From positions 1 through 64,000 of the forward strand of contig NZ_JAHWXM010000002.1 in the NCBI RefSeq assembly GCF_023091225.1: 64,000 nt of DNA, given 5' to 3'. Each line of letters begins with the position of its first letter. Position 1 is the stretch's first letter. The notes beneath the pieces were generated by a model. That model did no database searches. It saw only the letters and a list, made by a program, of their open reading frames with translations, and was not told the DNA's origin. The DNA comes from Microbacterium galbinum. GTDB taxonomy: Bacteria; Actinomycetota; Actinomycetes; Actinomycetales; Microbacteriaceae. The translations under genes were made by a program, and so were the position numbers. This document shows, piece by piece, positions 51,657-61,092 of this stretch.

Positions 51657-53341
51657 TGAGCGAGCTGCGCGGAGTCGGCATCGGGCTCGGCGTCGCGCAG
51701 GGCCCGGTCGTGCGCATGACCGAGGCGCTGCCCGCGCCCGACCAGACGCCCAGCACCGTCGGCGCCGAGGCGGAGCGCACCCGCGTGCGCGAGGCCGTAG
51801 CGGTCGTCGCCCAGGAACTCACCGCCCGCGGCGAGGCGGCGGGCGGGTCGGCCCAGGAGGTGCTCGAAGCCCAGGCGATGATCGCCGAGGACCCGACGCT
51901 CCAGGACGAGGTCGACGAGCGCATCGACGCCGGCGCCACCGCCGAGTGGGCCGTGCACGACGCCTTCGCGGGATTCAAGGCCACGCTCGAGGCCGTCGGC
52001 GGCTATCTCGGCGAACGCGCCGCCGACCTCGACGACATCGCCCAGCGGGTGCTCGCTCGCCTGCGCGGTGTCGAGGCGCCCGGTGTACCGAACCCGGGGC
52101 ATCCGTTCGTCCTCGTGGCGCGCGATCTCGCGCCCGCCGACACCGCCCTGCTCGATCTCGACCAGGTGCTCGCGCTCATCACGAGCGATGGCGGCCCCAC
52201 CTCGCACACCGCGATCCTCGCGCGTGAGAAGGGCATCGTCGCGATCGTCGGAGCGACCGAGGCAGCGGCTCTCGCGACCGGCACGACGGTCATCGTCGAC
52301 GCCGCGGCAGGGATCGTCACCGCTGACCCCGCACAGGACGCCCTCGACCGCGCCGCCCAGCGCGCCGCGGAGCGCGCCTCCGCCGACGCTGCACCCGCGA
52401 CGCCGGGAGCGCTGGCCGACGGCACCGCGATCCCACTCCTGGCGAACCTCGGCAAGCCCGCGGATGCCGCGGACGCCGTCGAGCGCGGCGCCGAGGGCGT
52501 GGGGCTCTTCCGCACCGAGTTCCTGTTCCTCTCGGCCACGCAGGCGCCCACGATCGCTCAGCAGCGCGAGTCGTACCGCGAGCTGCTCGCCGCGTTCCCG
52601 GGCAAGAAGGTCGTCGTGCGCATGCTCGACGCGGGCGCCGACAAGCCCCTCGCCTTCCTCAACGACGCCCACGAGGAGAACCCGGCACTCGGGCTCCGGG
52701 GCCTGCGTTCCCTGCGCGCGAGCGAGGACATCCTGCGCGAGCAGCTCACGGCCCTCGCCGAGGCGGATGCCGCCACCTCCGCCGACCTGTGGGTCATGGC
52801 GCCGATGGTCACGACCGTCGAGGAGACCGCGTACTTCACCGGCCTCGCCCGCGAATACGGGCTGAAGACCGCCGGCGTCATGGTCGAGGTTCCGGCGAGC
52901 GCGCTGCTCGCCGACCGGGTGCTCGCGCACGCGGACTTCGCCTCGATCGGCACCAACGACCTGACGCAGTACACGATGGCGGCCGATCGCCTGCTCGGAT
53001 CGGTCGCGAGCTTCCAGGACCCCTGGCACCCCGCGGTCCTGCGCCTCGTGCGCGAGGTCGGGGCCGCAGGTTCTCGTCTCGGCAAGCCCGTCGGCATCTG
53101 CGGCGAGGCCGCCGCCGATCCCCTCCTCGCCATCGTGCTCGTGGGCCTCGGCGCCACGAGCCTCTCGATGGCTCCCGCAGCGCTGGCGGACGTCCGCCAC
53201 GCGCTCTCCGAACGCACGCTCGACGAGGCCCGTAACCTCGCCGAGCTCGCACTGGCGGCGGACGACGCCGCCGGTGCACGCCTGGCCGTGGTGGAAGCAT
53301 CCACGGCCCTCCCTCCTCACCAGAAAGAGACGACATCATGA
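51656..53341 (+). CDS. ptsI: PTS enzyme I
   Basis: The 561-residue enzyme takes phosphate from PEP and passes it to HPr. The phospho-histidine is H184 in 'GGPTSHTAILAR'. PEP-site motifs 'GVGLFRTEFLF' and 'FASIGTNDLTQYTMAADR' and the cysteine in 'GICGEAAAD' are present. It is translationally coupled on both sides. Confidence 0.96.
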   Translation: MSELRGVGIGLGVAQGPVVRMTEALPAPDQTPSTVGAEAERTRVREAVAVVAQELTARGEAAGGSAQEVLEAQAMIAEDPTLQDEVDERIDAGATAEWAVHDAFAGFKATLEAVGGYLGERAADLDDIAQRVLARLRGVEAPGVPNPGHPFVLVARDLAPADTALLDLDQVLALITSDGGPTSHTAILAREKGIVAIVGATEAAALATGTTVIVDAAAGIVTADPAQDALDRAAQRAAERASADAAPATPGALADGTAIPLLANLGKPADAADAVERGAEGVGLFRTEFLFLSATQAPTIAQQRESYRELLAAFPGKKVVVRMLDAGADKPLAFLNDAHEENPALGLRGLRSLRASEDILREQLTALAEADAATSADLWVMAPMVTTVEETAYFTGLAREYGLKTAGVMVEVPASALLADRVLAHADFASIGTNDLTQYTMAADRLLGSVASFQDPWHPAVLRLVREVGAAGSRLGKPVGICGEAAADPLLAIVLVGLGATSLSMAPAALADVRHALSERTLDEARNLAELALAADDAAGARLAVVEASTALPPHQKETTS

Positions 53342-54954
53342 CGACGACGTCACCAGCCCCCGCGAAGGCGAACGGGCTCCGAACGGGCGTGCAGCGTTTC
53401 GGCACGTTCCTCTCCGGCATGATCATGCCCAATATCGCGGCGTTCATCGCGTGGGGCTTCATCACCATGCTGTTCATCCCGGCCGGGTTCTTCGGCGCCA
53501 AGAGCCCCTTCGGCTGGCACTGGGCTCCGGTGGCCGAGATCATCGGCGGCGGCGGAGACTCCGCCGTCATCGGATGGCAGGGGGCCATGACGGCGGTCGC
53601 CGAGGGCGCCGACGGCAACATCTTCGCCTACGTCGGTCTGGTCGGACCGATGGTCACGTACCTTCTGCCGCTCCTCATCGCTAACACCGCGGGCCGCATG
53701 GTCTACGGCGAGCGCGGTGGCGTCGTGGCGACCATCGCCACCATGGGTGTCATCGTCGGAACCAACATCCCGATGTTCCTCGGCGCGATGATCATGGGCC
53801 CGATCGCGGCCTGGATCACGAAGCAGATGGACAAGCTGTGGGACGGCAAGATCCGCCCCGGCTTCGAGATGCTCGTCAACAACTTCTCGGCCGGAATCCT
53901 CGGCATGATCCTCGCGATCGTCGGCTTCTTCGCCTTCGGCCCGGTCATGCTCGGCATCAGCGCCGTGCTCGGCGCGGCGGTCGACTGGCTCGTCTCGCTC
54001 AACCTGCTGCCCCTGGTCTCGATCATCGTCGAGCCGGCGAAGGTGCTGTTCCTCAACAACGCCATCAACCACGGCGTCTTCACCCCGCTCGGCATCGAGC
54101 AGGCCGCCGAAACGGGCAAGTCGATCCTCTTCCTCATCGAGGCGAACCCCGGCCCCGGCCTCGGTCTGCTGCTCGCCTTCACCTTCTTCGGTGTCGGCGC
54201 GGCGAAGGCCTCGGCTCCGGGCGCGGCCGTCATCCAGTTCTTCGGTGGTATCCACGAGATCTACTTCCCGTACGCGCTCAGCAAGCCGACCACCATCCTC
54301 GCCCTCATCGCGGGTGGCGCGGCCGGTGTCACGACGAACATGCTCCTCGGCGGCGGTCTCGGCTTCCCGGCCGCACCGGGAAGCATCATCGCCGTCACCG
54401 CCGGAGCGATCGGCTCGGGCGTCGGCAACCTCGTCGTCGTCTACCTGTCGGTGCTCATCGCCGCGGCCGTGACCTTCCTCATCACGGCCGTCATCCTGCG
54501 GGCCTCCCGCAGGCGCGACCTCGAGGCAGAGGGCGACACCTTCGGCGCCGCGATCGCACAGACCGAGGCCAACAAGGGCAAGTCCTCCGCCGCGATGGAC
54601 GCACTGCGCACCTCGAGCGGCGCAGCCGACGGTGGCACGGCCGTCGCGACCGATCGCCGCATCGAGAACGTCGTGTTCGCGTGCGACGCCGGTATGGGCT
54701 CCTCCGCCATGGGCGCGAGCGTCCTGCGCAACAAGTTCAAGAAGGCGGGCGTCGAGGGCGTCACGGTCACCAACCAGGCGATCGCGAACCTCGACGGAAC
54801 GGCCGATCTCGTGATCACGCAGCAGCAGCTGACCGATCGCGCGAAGGCCCAGTCGCCGAACTCCCTGCACGTATCGGTCGACAACTTCATGAATTCCCCG
54901 AAGTATGAAGAGGTCGTCGAGATGGTGCGCGCCCAGCGCGACACCGACGCGTGA
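53338..54954 (+). CDS. mtlA: Mannitol-specific PTS EIIBC
   Basis: The 538-residue transporter takes up and phosphorylates mannitol. The EIIC domain (about 20-385) has multiple membrane helices and '[13 protein letters not shown]' and 'ANPGPGLG' motifs. The EIIB domain has the phospho-cysteine C449 in '[14 protein letters not shown]'. EIIA is a separate gene. The start overlaps the EI stop. Confidence 0.95.
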   Translation: MTTTSPAPAKANGLRTGVQRFGTFLSGMIMPNIAAFIAWGFITMLFIPAGFFGAKSPFGWHWAPVAEIIGGGGDSAVIGWQGAMTAVAEGADGNIFAYVGLVGPMVTYLLPLLIANTAGRMVYGERGGVVATIATMGVIVGTNIPMFLGAMIMGPIAAWITKQMDKLWDGKIRPGFEMLVNNFSAGILGMILAIVGFFAFGPVMLGISAVLGAAVDWLVSLNLLPLVSIIVEPAKVLFLNNAINHGVFTPLGIEQAAETGKSILFLIEANPGPGLGLLLAFTFFGVGAAKASAPGAAVIQFFGGIHEIYFPYALSKPTTILALIAGGAAGVTTNMLLGGGLGFPAAPGSIIAVTAGAIGSGVGNLVVVYLSVLIAAAVTFLITAVILRASRRRDLEAEGDTFGAAIAQTEANKGKSSAAMDALRTSSGAADGGTAVATDRRIENVVFACDAGMGSSAMGASVLRNKFKKAGVEGVTVTNQAIANLDGTADLVITQQQLTDRAKAQSPNSLHVSVDNFMNSPKYEEVVEMVRAQRDTDA

Positions 54955-54960
54955 CACACC

Positions 54961-54994
54961 CCGGTGGGCGGATGCTGCGGCATCCGCCCACCGG
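54961..54994 (+). other. Perfect hairpin between mtlA and mtlF
   Basis: A 15-bp perfect stem (54961-54975 with 54980-54994) with the loop TGCG lies seven bases after mtlA. No T run follows. It may protect the upstream message or reduce transcription into mtlF. Confidence 0.75.
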
Positions 54995-55017
54995 ACCATT
55001 CTCAGAAAGGAAACATC

Positions 55018-55452
55018 ATGAGCGTTCTCACCCTCGACCAGATCCGGATCCACCCGGGATCGGCGACGCAGGAGGAGGCCCTGCAGGAGGCGACCGACAT
55101 CCTGGTCTCGGTGGGCGCCGTGACCCCGGCCTACGTCGACGCGATGCGTCAGCGCGAGGAGACGGTCTCGACCTTCATGGGCAACGGTCTCGCGATCCCG
55201 CACGGCACCAACGAGACCAAGGACGCGATCCTCGCCTCGGCCCTCTCCGTCGTGCGCTACGACGGCGGCGTGGACTGGGCGGGCGAGCCGGCGACGTTCG
55301 TGATCGGCATCGCCGGACGCGGGGACGAGCACCTCGAGATCCTCTCGCAGATCGCGATCCTGTTCTCCGACGAGGACGACGTCGCGAAGCTGACGGCGGC
55401 GCAGACCCCCGACGAGCTCTTCGCCCTGCTCTCGGCGGTGAACGAGGGATGA
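55018..55452 (+). CDS. mtlF: Mannitol-specific PTS EIIA
   Basis: The 144-residue protein passes phosphate from HPr to MtlA. The phospho-histidine is H62 in '[12 protein letters not shown]'. The ATG follows AGAAAGGAAA. The stop overlaps the mtlD start. Confidence 0.94.
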   Translation: MSVLTLDQIRIHPGSATQEEALQEATDILVSVGAVTPAYVDAMRQREETVSTFMGNGLAIPHGTNETKDAILASALSVVRYDGGVDWAGEPATFVIGIAGRGDEHLEILSQIAILFSDEDDVAKLTAAQTPDELFALLSAVNEG

Positions 55453-56606
55453 AGGCCGTCCAGTTCGGCGCCGGCAACATCGGCCGCGGGTTCGTGGGCC
55501 TCCTGCTCCACGAGGGCGGCTACGAGGTCGTCTTCTCCGATGTGGCGGATGCGCTCGTCGATGCGATCAACGCCGTCGACGCGTACACGGTGCACGAGGT
55601 CGGGCCGGGGGGCGTCGACCGCACCGTGACCGGGTTCCGGGCCGTCAACAGCAAGACCGATCCGGATGCCGCGGCCGACGAGGTCGCCACGGCCGACGTC
55701 GTGACCTGCGCGGTCGGCCCGACCGTCCTGCGCTTCATCGCGCCGACGATCGTCGCGGGTCTCACCCGCCGCTCCCCCGACGCCGCGCCGCTGGTGATCA
55801 TGGCGTGCGAGAACGCGATCGGCGCGACCGATCTGCTCCGCGCCGAGATCGAGAGCGCCGCGGGCGCCGACGCGCGCGAGCTGCTCGCGAAGGCCGTGTT
55901 CGCGAACACGGCCGTCGACCGCATCGTGCCGGCCCAGCCCGAGGGTGCGGGAGTCGACGTCACGGTCGAGCCGTACTTCGAGTGGACGATCGAGCAGGGC
56001 CCGTTCGGCGGCTCGCTGCCGAGCATCCCCGGCGCGCACTTCGTCGACGACCTCGACCCATACATCGAGCGCAAGCTGTTCACCGTCAACACCGGTCACG
56101 CGGCCACCGCGTACTTCGGCGCCCGCGCCGGCATCGACCGGATCTCCGACGCCCTCGCCGATCCGCAGATCGCCGCGGCGGTCGGCGCGGCCCTCGAGGA
56201 GACCTCGGCGGTGCTCGCCGCGACCCACGGGCTCGACCCGGCCGATCTGGCCGAGTACCGCGCGACCATCCTCGAGCGCTTCCGCAATCCGGCGCTCGTC
56301 GACACCGTGCAGCGCGTCGGACGCCAGCCGCTGCGCAAGATCTCGCGGCACGAGCGGTTCATCGGACCTGCCGCCGCCGCCGCCGAGCACGGCCTGTCGA
56401 CGGACGCGCTCGTGGCGGCCATCGCCGCGACCCTCGAGTTCGAGGATGCCGAGGACACCCAGGCCGTCGAGCTGCGCCAGCTGCTCGGCACGCTGGACGC
56501 GCAGACGTTCACGACGCGCACGACGGGGCTGGAGCCGCAGCATCCGCTCTTCGTCGCCGTCGAGGCGGTCGTGGCCGCCCGACAGGACGCTCTCCGCGCC
56601 GCCTGA
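55449..56606 (+). CDS. mtlD: Mannitol-1-phosphate 5-dehydrogenase
   Basis: The 385-residue enzyme oxidises mannitol-1-phosphate to fructose-6-phosphate with NAD+. The N-terminal NAD motif is '[12 protein letters not shown]'. 'ENAIGATD', and '[16 protein letters not shown]' near residue 205, mark the catalytic lysine and partner His. It is last in the operon. Confidence 0.96.
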   Translation: MKAVQFGAGNIGRGFVGLLLHEGGYEVVFSDVADALVDAINAVDAYTVHEVGPGGVDRTVTGFRAVNSKTDPDAAADEVATADVVTCAVGPTVLRFIAPTIVAGLTRRSPDAAPLVIMACENAIGATDLLRAEIESAAGADARELLAKAVFANTAVDRIVPAQPEGAGVDVTVEPYFEWTIEQGPFGGSLPSIPGAHFVDDLDPYIERKLFTVNTGHAATAYFGARAGIDRISDALADPQIAAAVGAALEETSAVLAATHGLDPADLAEYRATILERFRNPALVDTVQRVGRQPLRKISRHERFIGPAAAAAEHGLSTDALVAAIAATLEFEDAEDTQAVELRQLLGTLDAQTFTTRTTGLEPQHPLFVAVEAVVAARQDALRAA

Positions 56607-56620
56607 TCCATCGATCGCGG

Positions 56621-56663
56621 ACGCCCCCGCACCCCGATACGATCGGGGTGCGGGGGCGTTTTC
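56621..56663 (+). terminator. Rho-independent terminator of the mannitol operon
   Basis: An 18-bp perfect stem (56621-56638 with 56642-56659) with a three-base loop is followed by TTTT overlap bases. Confidence 0.93.
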
Positions 56664-56687
56664 GGTACACGGACGTGCGGGGGCAAC

Positions 56688-57983
56688 ATGGACACCTATG
56701 CCGTGATCGGCGCGGGACCGTCGGGCCTGGCCGCCGTCCGCGCTCTGCGGAAGCGCGGCATCCCCGTCGTTGGCTACGAGGCCTCGCACGGCGTCGGCGG
56801 CCTCTGGGACATCTCCAATCCGCGCAGCACGATGTACGAGTCGGCGCACCTCATCTCGTCGCGCACGACGACCGAGTTCCGCGAGTTCCCGATGCGATCG
56901 ACGATCGACTATCCGGGCCACGCGGCGCTGCTCGAGTACTTCCGGGAGTACGCCGATCACTTCGGTCTGACCGAGCTCTTCCGCTTCGACACGCGCGTCA
57001 CCCGGCTCGACCCCCGCGACGACGGTGGTTGGGACCTGACGAGCGTCGGCCCGGACGGCGAGCACATGCACCGATACGCCGGCATCGTGCTCGCGAACGG
57101 CACGCTCGCCGAGCCGAACGTCCCCGCCTTCCCGGGCGACTTCACCGGCGAGATGCTGCACACGAGCGCCTACTCCTCCCCCGCGCAGCTCGCGGGACGC
57201 CGGGTGCTCATCATCGGCGCCGGCAATTCGGGCTGCGACATCGCAGTGGATGCCGTGCACCACGCCGACGCGATCGACATGAGCGTGCGTCGCGGCTACT
57301 ACTTCGTTCCGCGCTACCTCTTCGGTCGCCCGAGCGACACCCTGAACCAGGGCCGTCCGCTGCCCGCCCGGCTCAAGCAGGCCCTCGACTCCCGCGTGCT
57401 GCGCGCCTTCACCGGCGACCCCGTGCGGTTCGGCTTCCCGAAGCCCGACCACCGCATCTACGAGTCGCATCCGATCGTGAACACCATGGTGCTCAATCAC
57501 CTCGGCCAGGGCGATCTGCGCGTCCGGCCCGACGTCGACCGCTTCGACGGCTCGACCGTGCACTTCCGCGACGGATCGTCCGGCGAGTACGACCTGGTGC
57601 TCCTCGCGACCGGCTACCGACTCGATTATCCGTTCGTCGATCCCGCGCACCTGAACTGGCGCGGCGCCTCCCCCCGGCTCTTCCTGCACGTGTTCCCGTC
57701 GTCGTTCAACGGGCTGTTCGTGATGGGCATGATCGAGGCATCCGGGATCGGCTGGCAGGGCCGCTACGAGCAGGCGGAGCTCCTCGCCACGTATCTCGAC
57801 GCGGCGGAGCGGGACCCGGCCCGCGCGGCGCGGTTCCGCGCGAGGGTGACCGATTCCGCCTGGCCCGACCTCACCGGCGGGTATCACTACCTGGGCCTCG
57901 ACCGCATGGCCTACTACGTCAACAAGGACGCCTACCGCGGCGCTGTCCGGCGGGAGCAGCAGGCTCTCGCGCAACCCGCGTGA
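56688..57983 (+). CDS. Flavin-containing monooxygenase
   Basis: The 431-residue enzyme would oxygenate a nucleophilic N or S compound or a ketone using NADPH and FAD. FAD motif 'GAGPSG' lies at 8-13, the FMO identifying motif 'FPGDFTGEMLHTSAY' near 145-160, and NADPH motif 'GAGNSG' near 172. The substrate cannot be told. It stands alone after the mannitol terminator. Confidence 0.92.
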   Translation: MDTYAVIGAGPSGLAAVRALRKRGIPVVGYEASHGVGGLWDISNPRSTMYESAHLISSRTTTEFREFPMRSTIDYPGHAALLEYFREYADHFGLTELFRFDTRVTRLDPRDDGGWDLTSVGPDGEHMHRYAGIVLANGTLAEPNVPAFPGDFTGEMLHTSAYSSPAQLAGRRVLIIGAGNSGCDIAVDAVHHADAIDMSVRRGYYFVPRYLFGRPSDTLNQGRPLPARLKQALDSRVLRAFTGDPVRFGFPKPDHRIYESHPIVNTMVLNHLGQGDLRVRPDVDRFDGSTVHFRDGSSGEYDLVLLATGYRLDYPFVDPAHLNWRGASPRLFLHVFPSSFNGLFVMGMIEASGIGWQGRYEQAELLATYLDAAERDPARAARFRARVTDSAWPDLTGGYHYLGLDRMAYYVNKDAYRGAVRREQQALAQPA

Positions 57984-58008
57984 GCGGTGCTCTCCCAGGC
58001 ATCGCGCG

Positions 58009-58014
58009 TACCCT
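58009..58014 (+). promoter_or_regulatory. -10 box TACCCT, leaderless promoter of the hydrolase
   Basis: TACCCT lies six bases before the GTG at 58021. Confidence 0.55.
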
Positions 58015-58020
58015 GGAGAG

Positions 58021-58779
58021 GTGCAGAAGAAGCGTGGCCGGCGCGTCCTGAAGTGGACGCTGTGGAGCATCCTGATCCTCGTCCTCCTCGGCGCCGGCGG
58101 CATCGTCGCCTGGAGCCAGATCGGTGTGATGGGGGCGGAGAAGGCCCCCCTCGCCGCCGTGCGCGAGAACCCCGCGATCACGGTCGACGACGCGGAGCAG
58201 GGCATCGTCCTGGCGCCCGCCGACGGGGATTCCGAGATCGGTCTCGTCTTCGTGCCCGGCGCGAAGGTCGACCCCTGGGCGTACGCCGCGATCCTGCAGG
58301 GCGTCGCCGAGGAGGGGGTCACGGTCGTGATCACGCGCCCCTGGCTGAACCTCGCCTTCTTCGACCCGCGCCCCCTCGACTCCTTCACCTCCGCCGCGCC
58401 CGACGTCGACGTGTGGGCCGTGGGCGGCCACTCGCTGGGCGGCGTGCGCGCCTGCCAGCTCGCGGCGGATGCCGATGCGCTCGTGCTCTTCGGCTCGTAC
58501 TGCGCCAACGATCTATCCGGCACCGATCTCGCGGTGCTCAGCCTCGCCGGCTCCGAGGACGGCCTCTCGACGCCGGCGAAGATCTCGGATGCGCGCGGAA
58601 ACCTGCCCGCCGATGCCGACCTCGTCGAGATCGACGGCGCCTCGCACGCCTCGTTCGGGGACTACGGCCCGCAGGCCGGCGACGGCACGCCGTCGATCTC
58701 GGACGAAGAGATGCACGCCACGGTCACCGAACTCCTCGGTGCGTTCCTCTCCGAGGACGCGCTGGCGGCCGCGGGCTGA
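58021..58779 (+). CDS. Membrane-anchored alpha/beta hydrolase
   Basis: The 252-residue protein has one N-terminal membrane helix (about 12-32). An alpha/beta hydrolase domain follows with the nucleophile elbow 'GHSLGG' (S138) and 'DGASHASFGDYG' carrying the probable catalytic His. The domain should face outside. It may be an esterase or lipase-like enzyme (alpha/beta hydrolase family 5 style). Confidence 0.88.
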   Translation: MQKKRGRRVLKWTLWSILILVLLGAGGIVAWSQIGVMGAEKAPLAAVRENPAITVDDAEQGIVLAPADGDSEIGLVFVPGAKVDPWAYAAILQGVAEEGVTVVITRPWLNLAFFDPRPLDSFTSAAPDVDVWAVGGHSLGGVRACQLAADADALVLFGSYCANDLSGTDLAVLSLAGSEDGLSTPAKISDARGNLPADADLVEIDGASHASFGDYGPQAGDGTPSISDEEMHATVTELLGAFLSEDALAAAG

Positions 58780-58788
58780 GCGCGGAGT

Positions 58789-59907
58789 TCAGCCGATCCG
58801 CGAGATCAGCGACTCGAGGCCCATGCCGTAGTCGATGCGCACGACCGGCAGCGCCAGCTTGTCGGTGCCGATCTCGACGTAACCCGGCTCGATGGTGCGC
58901 GCCATCTCGAAGCCGGCCTGCGTCACGCCCTGCTTCGCCGTGTCGTTGTAGTGCCCGAACGGGTAGGCGATGACCTCGCGCACGCCCAGCACGTCGCCGG
59001 AGGTGTTGAGGTCGGCGGCGATCTCGTCGGCGGTCCAGTTCTCCATCCGGCCCCGACCGTTGGCACCGGCCTGGTGCATGTCGTGCGTGTGCGAGCGGCG
59101 CAGCACGTACGGCGACGGCGGCGGGTCCTGCCGGTAGGCGGTGATCATGAACGACGTCGAGAGCAGCTTGTACTTGTCGACGACCGGCACGGCGAGGTCG
59201 AACCACGTCTGGTCGGCGTCGTCATCGGTGATGATGACGGAGCGCGCGGGTAGCGACAGCCGGCCATCGATGAACGCGCTCAGCTCGTCCCACGTGGGCA
59301 GGTAGAACCCGGTCGTCGCGATGTGGTTCATCTGCGCGTCGAAGTCGCCGATGTAGGCGTAGTTGCCGCGCAGCCACCCGGACTCCCCCTCGGGGTTCGG
59401 GGTGAACTGGTGGTACATGAGGATCGGCACCTGCACATCGGCCGCCGTGTTCGCCTCGGGCGTCGTCCACGCGCCGAACAGCTCGACCTCGGCATCCGTG
59501 CAGACGACCGCGTCCGCCCCGTTGACGCGCGCCGCGACGTTCTGGGCCGCCGCGTCGTCGGCCGTGGCGTACCACCCGGCGAACACGCGACCATCCTGCG
59601 CCGGGATCGGCAGGTACTGGTAGAGCGCGCCCTGCGACTGCACCTGCATGTCGAGCGCGATGCCCTCGCCCGTGAACGACACGGCGCACCCGTTCGGATC
59701 ACCGGAGTCGGCGACGAGCTGCTGCGCCGCGGTCAACGGGCGCTCGATCGGCGTCGCCTCGACGCGCGGGACAGGCTCCGGCTCGCGATTCATCCACGTG
59801 AAGGCGGCAGCGGCGCCACCCGCCACGACCGCCACGGCGACGACCGCGCCGATCCAGATCCCCCGGCGTCTGCGCCGTGCCCGCGAACGGCTCCCCCGAG
59901 TCGTCAT
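58789..59907 (-). CDS. Polysaccharide deacetylase (NodB-type), membrane-anchored
   Basis: The 372-residue protein has an Arg-rich N-terminus and one membrane helix (about 17-38). An extracellular domain of about 120 residues comes next, then a NodB-like domain with 'VPILMYHQF', 'SVIITDDDAD' (in place of the usual TFDDG) and 'RRSHTHDMH' as zinc-binding histidines. 'EVIAYPFGHYND' follows. It would deacetylate cell-wall or capsular sugars. The DDDAD variant may alter activity. Confidence 0.85.
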   Translation of the reverse strand: MTTRGSRSRARRRRRGIWIGAVVAVAVVAGGAAAAFTWMNREPEPVPRVEATPIERPLTAAQQLVADSGDPNGCAVSFTGEGIALDMQVQSQGALYQYLPIPAQDGRVFAGWYATADDAAAQNVAARVNGADAVVCTDAEVELFGAWTTPEANTAADVQVPILMYHQFTPNPEGESGWLRGNYAYIGDFDAQMNHIATTGFYLPTWDELSAFIDGRLSLPARSVIITDDDADQTWFDLAVPVVDKYKLLSTSFMITAYRQDPPPSPYVLRRSHTHDMHQAGANGRGRMENWTADEIAADLNTSGDVLGVREVIAYPFGHYNDTAKQGVTQAGFEMARTIEPGYVEIGTDKLALPVVRIDYGMGLESLISRIG

Positions 59908-59909
59908 GG

Positions 59910-61025
59910 TCAGGCGTCGAAGCCTTCGGCGATCATCTCCACGAGCTCTTCGCGCTCCTCGACCGGGAGGAACGTCGCGGCCGCGGCGTTGAACTGGAAG
60001 GTCTCGAGATCGTCGAGGTCGTACTCGAACGCCTCGACGAGAAGGGCGAGCTCACGGGTGAGCGAGGTCGCGCTCATGGTGCGGTTGTCGACGTTCACGG
60101 TGACGGCGAAGCCGAGCTGGTAGAGCAGATCGAACGGGTGATCGGCGAGCTCCGAGCCCCAGGCGGCGACCGCCCCGGTCTGCAGGTTCGACGACGGCGA
60201 CAGTTCGAGCGGGATCTCGCGGTCGCGCACCCAGCGCGCCACCTCGCCGAACTGCACCTGCACCTCATCGCCCTCGCGCGTGATGACCTCGAGATCCTCG
60301 GCGATGCGCACGCCGTGCCCGAGCCGCAGAGCACGTCCGTCGAGCAGGGCGGAGCGGATCGAGTCGAGTCCGGCCGCCTCGCCGGCGTGCACCGTCACGG
60401 GGAAGAAGTTGTCGGCGAGGTAGTCGAAGGCCTCGCGATAGTTCGACGACGGGAAGCCGTCCTCGGGGCCCGCGGTGTCGAAGCCCACGACGCCGCGGCC
60501 GCGGAAGTCGACCGCGAGTTCCGCGATCTCGCGGGCGCGATCGTGCTGGCGCATCGCCGACAGCAGCTGGCCGACGCGGATGCTGTGCCCCGCGGCGTCC
60601 GCGGCGTCCTCGCCCTCCTCGATCCCCTGCTGCACGGCCTCTACGACCTGCTCGAGGCTGAGGCCGCCCGCCAGGTGCTGCTCGGGCGCCCAGCGCACCT
60701 CGCCGTAGATCACGCCGTCCTTCGCCAGGTCCTGCACGAACTCCCGGGCCACCCGGGTCAACGCCTCCGGCGTCTGCATGACCGCGATCGTGAGGTCGAA
60801 CGTCTTCAGGTACTCGACCAGCGAGCCCGAATCGCTCTGCTTCGCGAACCAGCGCCCGAGCGAGCGTGCATCGCTCTGCGGCAGCTCGATGCCCGCGGCA
60901 TCCGCCAGCTCGACGATCGTCGCCGGACGCAGCGCGCCGTCGAGATGGTCGTGCAGCGACACCTTCGGCAGACTCCGCAGGGAGATCCCCTGGATCTTGA
61001 CGTCGCCGTTCGCATCGATCGCCAT
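59910..61025 (-). CDS. add: Adenosine deaminase
   Basis: The 371-residue enzyme deaminates adenosine to inosine. Zinc motif 'LHDHLDG' (H25, H27), 'TVHAGEAAG' with the catalytic Glu and 'ELSPSSNLQTG' are seen. The start at 61025 follows GGAGGATCC. It is the last gene of the nucleoside salvage operon, 67 bases after thymidine phosphorylase. Confidence 0.95.
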   Translation of the reverse strand: MAIDANGDVKIQGISLRSLPKVSLHDHLDGALRPATIVELADAAGIELPQSDARSLGRWFAKQSDSGSLVEYLKTFDLTIAVMQTPEALTRVAREFVQDLAKDGVIYGEVRWAPEQHLAGGLSLEQVVEAVQQGIEEGEDAADAAGHSIRVGQLLSAMRQHDRAREIAELAVDFRGRGVVGFDTAGPEDGFPSSNYREAFDYLADNFFPVTVHAGEAAGLDSIRSALLDGRALRLGHGVRIAEDLEVITREGDEVQVQFGEVARWVRDREIPLELSPSSNLQTGAVAAWGSELADHPFDLLYQLGFAVTVNVDNRTMSATSLTRELALLVEAFEYDLDDLETFQFNAAAATFLPVEEREELVEMIAEGFDA

Positions 61026-61092
61026 GGGGATCCTCCAGTCGCAGAAAAGTGTGGCGGTGGTGACCGCCGTGTTCAGGGTAGCGGGCCGGAGG

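Noticed and set aside
58780..58802. Terminator between the hydrolase and the deacetylase
   Set aside because: Only a 6-bp stem with no T run and an overlap with a stop codon; too weak to list.
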